From contig JAFLJU010000450.1 of NCBI GenBank assembly GCA_022712835.1, positions 1 through 5,558 of the forward strand: a DNA stretch of 5,558 nt, read 5' to 3'. Below the pieces are notes generated by a model. The model saw only the letters and a list, made by a program, of their open reading frames with translations, ran no database searches and was not told the origin of the DNA. The translations under genes and the position numbers were made by a program. This document shows positions 1 to 5,173 of this stretch, one piece after another (position 1 is the stretch's first letter; each line of letters begins with the position of its first letter). The DNA is from Desulfobacteraceae bacterium (GTDB lineage: Bacteria > Desulfobacterota > Desulfobacteria > Desulfobacterales > Desulfobacteraceae).

Positions 1-2
1 TG

Positions 3-740
3 CTCAAACTTGCAATGGAGAAAACAGTCAAACCTGATGGCCAGTATTCTCTTGAGCCTGTCAAAGAGGAGATGACACAGAGCCGGGGTATCTTATTTCT
101 GGAAAAAGGAGAAAAAGTGAATATCGGTTTTTTCCCTTCAAATAAGGAAAGGGAATCCAGACTTTTTCCGGTTAAGATTCCGATTCTCAGAGGATTACTG
201 GGGTATCGGGTCTCGCTTATCCGAAAAGACAGCCTGGTGGATTTCTCAAAGATTGAGTCACTGGATCAATTAAAAACAAAATTCATCGCCGGTTTCGGTA
301 ATCAGTGGGCAGATTTTGAAATTCTCCGTATTAACAATATACCGGTTTTCGGAACATCGAAATATGAATCTCTTTTTTATATGCTGTCAGTAAAAAGATT
401 TGATTATTTCCCAAGAGGCATCAATGAAGCCTGGAATGAAATATCCGATAAAAAAGAAAAGTATCCTGATCTTACAGTAGATCCATATATAGCTTTGTAT
501 TACCCTTATCCAGTTTACTTTTTTGTGAATAAAAACAATTTAAAACTTGCTGACAGAGTCGAGAGAGGACTTACGATAGCACTTGAAGATGGAACCTTTA
601 AAGCACTGTTTTTAAAATATCATCGTAAAATCATTCAGCAGGCTGATCTTAATAACAGAAAAATATTTATACTGAAAAATCCTACTCTTTCGGAGGGTAC
701 ACCTGTTCCGGATACGAGTTGGTGGTTGGACCGCCAATAA
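3..740 (+). CDS. Solute-binding protein of the amino-acid ABC transporter type (SBP_bac_3-like), 5' end missing
   Basis: The reading frame is open to the left edge: codons before the first ATG (at 15) read Leu-Lys-Leu-Ala and match the run of this family, so that ATG is probably internal and the true start with its signal peptide lies outside the window. Visible features, numbered from the ATG at 15, are an ERESRLFPVKIPILRGLLGY stretch (about residues 45-64), a lobe-crossing segment with GFGNQWAD (about 93-100), FPRGINEAW (about 132-140) and a C-terminal half with TIALEDGTFKALF. I recognise this as a periplasmic binding-protein-like family common in Desulfobacteraceae and usually annotated as a transporter substrate-binding domain protein. 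The ligand cannot be told. No permease or ATPase gene follows; the next gene encodes another binding protein, then a histidine kinase, so a sensing role is possible. The TAA at 738-740 sits in a hairpin. Confidence 0.75.
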   Translation, partial: LKLAMEKTVKPDGQYSLEPVKEEMTQSRGILFLEKGEKVNIGFFPSNKERESRLFPVKIPILRGLLGYRVSLIRKDSLVDFSKIESLDQLKTKFIAGFGNQWADFEILRINNIPVFGTSKYESLFYMLSVKRFDYFPRGINEAWNEISDKKEKYPDLTVDPYIALYYPYPVYFFVNKNNLKLADRVERGLTIALEDGTFKALFLKYHRKIIQQADLNNRKIFILKNPTLSEGTPVPDTSWWLDRQ

Positions 741-750
741 ATATTTTTGT
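719..750 (+). terminator. Candidate Rho-independent terminator overlapping the stop codon of the first gene
   Basis: TTGGTGG (719-725) pairs with CCGCCAA (731-737) as a 7-bp stem with one U-G wobble and a 5-base loop. After a 6-base gap comes a T-run (744-748). The stem covers the last codons, with the TAA immediately after it. The gap before the T-run is longer than ideal, so this is only a candidate. A second RNA hairpin, GTGCTTG (754-760) with CGGGCAC (764-770), has a 3-base loop but no T-run. Confidence 0.35.
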
Positions 751-838
751 TCGGTGCTTGAGCCGGGCACAAAGGGTTAAAAGGATCATGGAAGAAGGAA
801 CCAAAATCGTAATTATTGAATGATAAAAATGGAGATAT

Positions 839-1585
839 ATGAAATTTTTTTTATCGATTTTTGGGGGAGTATTTTTTTGGAGTCTTTTAGGAATGTACGC
901 CCATGGACAGACCCTTCAAATCTTAACAGAGGATTACCCACCATATAATTATATGGAAAACGGTCAAGTTGTAGGCTTCTCTACAAAAGTAGTCGAGGAA
1001 GTTGTTCGAAAAGCAGGTATTCAGGGAAAGCCAGAACTATATCCCTGGTCAAGAGCCTACAAGATAGCATCGGAGGAAAAAAATACTCTTATCTATACCA
1101 TAACAAGAAACAATGAGAGAGAAAGTCTATTTAAATGGGTAGGCCCTCTTGCATCAAGAACAATATTTTTATTCAAGCTAAAGGAAAGAAAAAATATTGA
1201 GATAAATTCTATAGAGGATGCTAAAAAATATATAATCGGAGTCACAAGAGACGATGGATTCAGCCTGAGTTTAATAAAGAAGGGTTTTGAAATTGGTAAA
1301 AATCTTTATCCTGTTTCAAAAGAGGAACAAAATATTGAAAAATTATTTTCAGGCAGGGTTGATTTAGTGGGAAATGTTGAACTGTCCATGGTTCATATCG
1401 TAAAATTGTTAGGGCTTGATTTTAACAAACTTACCAAAGCGTATGAACTTCCAGGTAAGGATGCGTACTATATGGCATTAAACAAAAAAACCTCTGATAT
1501 TATTGTAAATAAACTTCAAAAAGCATTAGATGAAATAAAACAAAATGGCACTTATCAAAATATAAAAGATAAGTATTTGAAATGA
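839..1585 (+). CDS. Secreted solute-binding protein, SBP_bac_3 / periplasmic binding protein type 2 family
   Basis: A complete 248-residue protein. Residues 1-23 form a signal peptide: Lys2, a hydrophobic core (about 3-20), and a likely cut after Ala-His-Gly at 21-23, so the mature protein would be periplasmic. The mature start, LQILTEDYPPYNYMENG (26-42) followed by VVGFSTKVVEEV, is the classic first strand and ligand-contact loop of the polar amino-acid-binding family. Further marks are PWSRAY (69-74), RNNERESLFKWVGP (90-103) and SGRVDLVGN (171-179). The length of about 225 mature residues is normal. Start choice: GGAG at 831-834 lies 4 bases before the ATG, and a signal peptide begins there. 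No ABC permease or ATPase lies beside it; a sensor kinase starts 90 bases downstream. Orphan proteins of this type are frequent in deltaproteobacteria and gammaproteobacteria. Ligand unknown; a ligand-presenting role for the kinase is inference. The gene is strongly AT-rich. Confidence 0.88.
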   Translation: MKFFLSIFGGVFFWSLLGMYAHGQTLQILTEDYPPYNYMENGQVVGFSTKVVEEVVRKAGIQGKPELYPWSRAYKIASEEKNTLIYTITRNNERESLFKWVGPLASRTIFLFKLKERKNIEINSIEDAKKYIIGVTRDDGFSLSLIKKGFEIGKNLYPVSKEEQNIEKLFSGRVDLVGNVELSMVHIVKLLGLDFNKLTKAYELPGKDAYYMALNKKTSDIIVNKLQKALDEIKQNGTYQNIKDKYLK

Positions 1586-1675
1586 TGTCAATATAGCATA
1601 AAAAAAAGTTTTTTTACTGATTCCAGAAATGACATTCAAAATCTACGCTCGTCTTAAACAGGCAAAATTGATTTA

Positions 1676-3040
1676 ATGGGTGACCCTAAAAAACATTTCA
1701 TGTCCAAGACGCTTGCAATTAGTCTGGTGACGGCAATTGTTGTCATCTCGGCAGCTTTTATAGCGCTTAACTATTATCAAATATCGAAAAGAGAAAAGAT
1801 AATGTTAAACAATAAAGCCGATGAATACATTGATCTCATGACCAGCGTGCTGGAGGTCCCTTTGTGGGATTATGATCGGAAAGGTATAAAAAGTATCTGC
1901 ACATATCTTTCCCATAATGAATGGATTGCAGTGATTCGTTTGACGGGTATGTCAGGAGAAATGCTCTATGAAACAGAAAAAAGAATAGAAACAAACGAAA
2001 ATGATTTGATCATTCGTTCGAGTGATATTCGTTATGCTGGCAAGTTCATTGGAAATATCAAGATTGCCGTAACTCACTATCGATCTGAAGAATTCAACAA
2101 ACAGCTTCTTAATGCATCTGTCAGTGCTTTGCTTATTTCTGTTTTAGGTCTGATTATTGCTGCGAGTATGGTTGCCCGACGTACGAAAGAACTTGAAACG
2201 ATCAACAGCAGTTTACAAAAAGAGATAGCTGTACGTAAAAAAACACAACGAATGATGATACAATCAGAAAAGATGATGTCAATCGGAGGGCTTGCTGCCG
2301 GAATGGCCCATGAAATAAACAATCCATTGGCAGGCATAATGCAAAACATCCAACTTGTTTTAAATCGCCTCACAAAGCCATTGCCGGCCAACGAAAAAGC
2401 TGCCTTGGAAGCGGGAACCACAATGCCGGCAATCAAAATTTATATGGAAAAGAGGAAAATTCTTCAGACCCTTGGCAGCATTCACAATGCCGGAAGTATT
2501 GCAGCAAAAATCATTGATAACATGCTTTCATTTGCAAGAAAAGGAGACTCCTCAAAGTCCAAGCATAGGATATCGGAACTATTAGAAAAAACATTGAAAC
2601 TTGCGGAAAATGATTATGATTTGAAAAAAAGGTTCGATTTTAAACAAATTAAAATAGTTATAGATTTTGTTTCTGATATCCCTGAAGTCATCTGCGAAGA
2701 GAGTAAAATTATGCAGGCATTCTTTAATGTTATTAAAAACGCGACGGAATCCATGCGTGAATCAGAGCAAAAACCAGAAGGACCAAAATTGATTTTTCGA
2801 CTTCAGGAAAGCGATAATATGGCTCAAATAGAAATAGAAGATAATGGTCCTGGGATGGATGAGGGTATCCAAAAAAGAATATTTGAACCTTTTTTCACTA
2901 CCAAAGAGGTAGATAAAGGTACCGGCCTTGGTCTGTCATTGTCTTACTTTATCATAGTTGAGGACCATGGGGGGGAGATGTCGGTCAAATCAACTTTAGG
3001 GCAAGGTACAAAATTTATAATAAAGCTTCCCTTTGTCTGA
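1676..3040 (+). CDS. Membrane-bound sensor histidine kinase (HPK4-like, no receiver domain)
   Basis: A 454-residue two-component kinase. Order: TM1 (about 11-33), an extracytoplasmic sensor of about 110 residues (34-145) containing LEVPLWDYDRKGI (59-71), TM2 (about 146-166), a short coiled-coil-like linker (168-200) with no recognisable HAMP or PAS domain, HisKA with phospho-acceptor His212 in GMAHEINNPLAG (209-220), and an HATPase_c domain. The ATP-site boxes are complete: N box NVIKNATESM (351-360), G1 DNGPGM (389-394), F box IFEPFFTTK (402-410), G2 KGTGLGL (414-420). An insertion of roughly 30 residues (about 232-262) separates the two H-box helices. The AHEINNPL signature resembles the NtrB/DctB/ZraS-like HPK4 group, whose partners are often NtrC-type regulators, but no regulator is present here. 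The start is uncertain: the ATG at 1676 has only a weak CAGG 13 bases upstream, and the ATG at 1700 (Met9) is possible. Confidence 0.93.
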   Translation: MGDPKKHFMSKTLAISLVTAIVVISAAFIALNYYQISKREKIMLNNKADEYIDLMTSVLEVPLWDYDRKGIKSICTYLSHNEWIAVIRLTGMSGEMLYETEKRIETNENDLIIRSSDIRYAGKFIGNIKIAVTHYRSEEFNKQLLNASVSALLISVLGLIIAASMVARRTKELETINSSLQKEIAVRKKTQRMMIQSEKMMSIGGLAAGMAHEINNPLAGIMQNIQLVLNRLTKPLPANEKAALEAGTTMPAIKIYMEKRKILQTLGSIHNAGSIAAKIIDNMLSFARKGDSSKSKHRISELLEKTLKLAENDYDLKKRFDFKQIKIVIDFVSDIPEVICEESKIMQAFFNVIKNATESMRESEQKPEGPKLIFRLQESDNMAQIEIEDNGPGMDEGIQKRIFEPFFTTKEVDKGTGLGLSLSYFIIVEDHGGEMSVKSTLGQGTKFIIKLPFV

Positions 3041-3255
3041 TAGATCAAATGGGGCCGGGCCAAACTAAGGGAATCTTGGTTAAGTATGGTCACTGAAAAT
3101 TGCTCTGATTTTCCATAAGTATCGGTTACCCAAAATTGCTGGATAGATGACTTTAACCTTGCCAAAACAGCACAAAACATGCAAATTAATAAAGGAATTG
3201 GAATCAGGCGATTTTAAAATATTGGTTTCGAGAATTCTGATCGCTTAATCCAAAT

Positions 3256-3300
3256 CTTTAACAACCAGACCTTTATCAACCCGACCCTTAACAAGGAGAT
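3256..3300 (+). repeat. Three tandem imperfect 15-bp repeats in the leader of the glutaredoxin gene
   Basis: The units are CTTTAACAACCAGAC (3256-3270), CTTTATCAACCCGAC (3271-3285) and CCTTAACAAGGAGAT (3286-3300). Units 1 and 2 agree at 13 of 15 positions, and units 1 and 3 at 11 of 15. Unit 3 contains the ribosome binding site. The rest of the gap, 3041-3255, shows no convincing gene, RNA or promoter to me. The repeats may be a slippage product or a protein- or RNA-binding array; the sequence does not tell which. Confidence 0.7.
3293..3298 (+). promoter_or_regulatory. Ribosome binding site of the glutaredoxin-like gene
   Basis: AAGGAG lies 6 bases before the ATG at 3305, a near-ideal Shine-Dalgarno that fixes this start. 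It falls inside the third copy of the tandem 15-bp repeat, so any factor bound to that array or any RNA fold there would affect translation. Confidence 0.85.
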
Positions 3301-3304
3301 CATA

Positions 3305-3571
3305 ATGGCCACGGATAAAACAACCCTATATGCTTTGAGCAGCTGCAGCCATTGCAAATCAACCAAGAAGCTGTTAACCGAATGTGATGTGGAATATGAC
3401 TATATTGAAGTGGATGATCTGGAGGGAGAAGAACGCAAAGCCATTATAGCCGATATCAAAGAGATGAACCCCCGTTGCTCCTTTCCCACCATCAAAATCA
3501 ATGAAACGGTGATCGTCGGCTACAAAGAAAAAGAGATCAAGGAGGCATTGGGAATAAAAAATGAAAGTTGA
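3305..3571 (+). CDS. Glutaredoxin-like small thiol-disulfide oxidoreductase
   Basis: An 88-residue cytoplasmic protein with the glutaredoxin/thioredoxin fold. It begins with a strand and the active-site loop LYALSSCSHCKSTKKLL, with redox Cys14 and Cys17 (CSHC) at the start of helix 1. The cis-proline is Pro61 in SFPTIKIN, followed by the Gly72-Tyr73 turn and a final helix. CSHC differs from the CPYC of classical glutaredoxins and resembles the small glutaredoxin-like proteins of anaerobes that need not use glutathione. Two extra cysteines (Cys27, Cys58) are present. The start is set by AAGGAG 6 bases upstream. The stop overlaps the next gene by 11 bases, so translation is probably coupled to the ferredoxin:thioredoxin reductase subunit. 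This makes the protein a likely electron acceptor or partner of that reductase (inference from context). Confident on fold; the physiological substrate is unknown. Confidence 0.9.
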   Translation: MATDKTTLYALSSCSHCKSTKKLLTECDVEYDYIEVDDLEGEERKAIIADIKEMNPRCSFPTIKINETVIVGYKEKEIKEALGIKNES

Positions 3572-3890
3572 AAAACTATATGACGCATTGAAAAAATCAC
3601 AGGAAGCCCGGGGAATTTATTTTAATAAGGACAAGGACCTGGTATTTGAGCTGCTGGAATCATTGTTGCTCAACAAAGACCGCTACGGGTATATGGCCTG
3701 CCCCTGTAGACTTGCCTGTGGGGAGAGGGAAAAAGACAAGGATATTTTCTGTCCCTGTGAATATCGGGAACCGGACCTTGAAGAATTCGGCACCTGCTAT
3801 TGCGGCCTCTATGTATCAACGGCCATGAACAATGGTGAAATCCAGGCAGAGTATGTCCCGGAAAGACGCCCCCCTGAAAAAATGTTCTAA
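3561..3890 (+). CDS. Ferredoxin:thioredoxin reductase catalytic subunit (FtrB-like, 4Fe-4S)
   Basis: A 109-residue protein that takes electrons one at a time from ferredoxin and reduces a protein disulfide using a 4Fe-4S cluster beside a redox-active cysteine pair. The family cysteines are all present: CPCR (Cys47, Cys49), CPC (Cys64, Cys66) and CYC (Cys79, Cys81). By family analogy, Cys47, 64, 66 and 79 bind the cluster and Cys49/Cys81 form the active disulfide. The middle residue of the last motif is Tyr80, where plant-type enzymes have His. Cys53 is an additional cysteine. No variable subunit is seen nearby, as expected for non-photosynthetic versions. The ATG lies inside the end of the glutaredoxin-like gene (11-base overlap); GGGA 7 bases upstream can serve as ribosome site, with a stronger AAGGAGG 15 bases upstream. 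The likely disulfide partner is the upstream glutaredoxin-like protein (inference). Confidence 0.9.
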   Translation: MKVEKLYDALKKSQEARGIYFNKDKDLVFELLESLLLNKDRYGYMACPCRLACGEREKDKDIFCPCEYREPDLEEFGTCYCGLYVSTAMNNGEIQAEYVPERRPPEKMF

Positions 3891-3894
3891 TATC

Positions 3895-3900
3895 AAGGAG
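3895..3900 (+). promoter_or_regulatory. Ribosome binding site deciding the citrate synthase start
   Basis: AAGGAG lies 6 bases before the ATG at 3907. It supports that start over an in-frame ATG at 3832, which would lie inside the preceding gene and add 25 residues unlike any citrate synthase N-terminus. Confidence 0.85.
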
Positions 3901-3906
3901 ATAACC

Positions 3907-5091
3907 ATGAATGAGAATGTATGTACACCTGTATTAAATACCGGCCTCAGGGGCGTTGATGTAGCAAGTTCCAAGATATGTGATGTCCGGGGCAAGGAAG
4001 GAAAACTTATCTATCGGGGTTATTTAATTGAGGGGTTGGCCCAAAAGACAAGCTTTGAAGAAACCTGTTTTTTGCTTCTCTATGAACGGTTGCCCAAAGC
4101 CCAGGAGTTGACCGATTTTGACCAGAGCCTTCGGTCCAAGCGAAGGGTTCCTGACAATCTATTCCCCTTTTTAACCTCCCTGCCCCGGGACATGGATCCC
4201 ATGGATGTCCTCCAGATGGCAACCCCTCTGCTCATGCAGACCGATGCCAATGTGGGAAAATTAGGAATTGAGAACACCCTTTACAGCGCAGAAAACCTCA
4301 TTGCAGGGTTGCCCACCATCACGGCGGCCTGGGATCGCATTCGGAACAATCTGCCCCCCGTGGCTCCAGATAACAACCTGAACCATGCCACCAATTTTCT
4401 GTATATGCTCAACGGGGAAAAACCTGACAAGGAGACCGCCCATTTTTTTGATGTCAGTCTGGTCCTCCATGCAGAACATTCCTTTAATGCTTCCACATTT
4501 ACGGCCCGCCAAGTGGCCTCCACCAAAGCCCATATTTATGCCGCCATATCCGCTGCCATCGGCTCCCTTTCCGGGGCGCTCCACGGAGGGGCCAATGTCC
4601 GGGTGATGAAAATGCTCAAGGAAATCAAAACCATTGACAAAATTGATGCGTATATCAACGGGGTTCTGGACGAGGGAGGCCTGATCATGGGCCTTGGCCA
4701 TGCCGTATACCAGACCGATGACCCCAGGGCCATTATCATCGACCCCATGTCCAAACGTATGGGAGAATTGTCCGGGGATACCCGCTGGCATGAGCTATCA
4801 AAGGCCCTGGAAATAAAGGGGAAAAAAGCCTTCATGGAACGAAAGCAGCGGGAAATATTTTGCAATGTAGACTTTTATTCAGCCTCCTTGTTTTATGCCA
4901 TGGGCATTACAACGGATCTGTTTTCCCCAATATTTGCCATCTCCAGGGTCAGTGGATGGAGTGCCCACGTCATTGAAGAACAATTTGCAATGGCTGCGCC
5001 AAAACCCTCCCTTTACCGTCCAGGGGCAACCTATGTCGGGGATTATTGCGGGCCGGACGAATGTGTTTACACGGAAATTGAAGAACGGTAA
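3907..5091 (+). CDS. gltA: Citrate synthase (citrate/2-methylcitrate synthase family)
   Basis: A 394-residue enzyme that condenses oxaloacetate with acetyl-CoA to give citrate. The N-terminal LRGVDVASSKICDVRGKEG and LIYRGYLIEGLA (35-45) are typical of the short bacterial type. Active-site positions by homology: His188 in LHAEH, His226 in GALHGGAN, His265 in GLGHAVY, Arg274 in DPRA, Asp322 in NVDFYSA, Arg347 in SRVSGWSAH and Arg371 in RPGATYVG. All expected residues are present, so it should be active. The usual GHRVY reads GHAVY here. Six cysteines occur (6, 25, 54, 319, 381, 386); the last two, CGPDEC, lie in the tail just past Arg371. Start chosen from AAGGAG 6 bases upstream. The gene follows the Fe-S reductase gene by 16 bases, so it is probably co-transcribed. 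A 2-methylcitrate synthase role cannot be excluded by eye, though no prp-type neighbours are seen. The gltA symbol is by function. Confidence 0.93.
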   Translation: MNENVCTPVLNTGLRGVDVASSKICDVRGKEGKLIYRGYLIEGLAQKTSFEETCFLLLYERLPKAQELTDFDQSLRSKRRVPDNLFPFLTSLPRDMDPMDVLQMATPLLMQTDANVGKLGIENTLYSAENLIAGLPTITAAWDRIRNNLPPVAPDNNLNHATNFLYMLNGEKPDKETAHFFDVSLVLHAEHSFNASTFTARQVASTKAHIYAAISAAIGSLSGALHGGANVRVMKMLKEIKTIDKIDAYINGVLDEGGLIMGLGHAVYQTDDPRAIIIDPMSKRMGELSGDTRWHELSKALEIKGKKAFMERKQREIFCNVDFYSASLFYAMGITTDLFSPIFAISRVSGWSAHVIEEQFAMAAPKPSLYRPGATYVGDYCGPDECVYTEIEER

Positions 5092-5111
5092 TTGAAAAAT
5101 GATAGATCCTG

Positions 5112-5136
5112 GGGTTTACCCTAAATCTTTAAACCC
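5112..5136 (+). other. Short stem-loop between citrate synthase and the rubredoxin-DUF2231 gene
   Basis: GGGTTTA (5112-5118) pairs perfectly with TAAACCC (5130-5136), a 7-bp stem with an 11-base loop, 20 bases after the citrate synthase stop. No T-run follows, so an intrinsic terminator is unlikely. It could be an mRNA-processing or stabilising element between two operon genes, or chance. Confidence 0.3.
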
Positions 5137-5173
5137 ATATCATAACAATGATTCTAACAAGGAAAAAATAATA

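Noticed and set aside
1599..1616. A8-G-T7 palindrome after the secreted binding protein as a terminator
   Set aside because: The stem would be all A-T with no loop, which cannot act as an intrinsic terminator; it is best viewed as an AT tract between genes.
2077..2436. 119-codon minus-strand open frame inside the histidine kinase
   Set aside because: It lies opposite TM2 and the H box of an intact kinase; no motif of its own was seen.
3023..3077. Inverted repeat AAGCTTCCCTT (3023-3033) with AAGGGAATCTT (3067-3077) as kinase terminator
   Set aside because: Ten of eleven bases pair, but the loop is 33 bases, the left arm is coding, and no T-run follows.
2944..3180. 78-codon minus-strand frame spanning the kinase end and the following gap
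   Set aside because: It starts in the gap without a clear ribosome site and ends inside the kinase; no domain is recognisable.
3041..3255. Sigma-70 or sigma-54 promoter for the redox operon
   Set aside because: I found no -35/-10 pair with 16-18 base spacing and no GG-N10-GC-type pair good enough to call; the 9-base repeat AAAATTGCT (3096, 3132) is too short to mean much.
3832..3906. In-frame 25-residue extension of citrate synthase starting at ATG 3832
   Set aside because: It overlaps the FTR subunit gene by 59 bases, its residues do not resemble a citrate synthase N-terminus, and AAGGAG sits 6 bases before the ATG at 3907.
4261..4791. 176-codon minus-strand open frame inside citrate synthase
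   Set aside because: It is a shadow of a strongly conserved gene: the plus strand carries all catalytic motifs, and the minus frame shows no recognisable domain.
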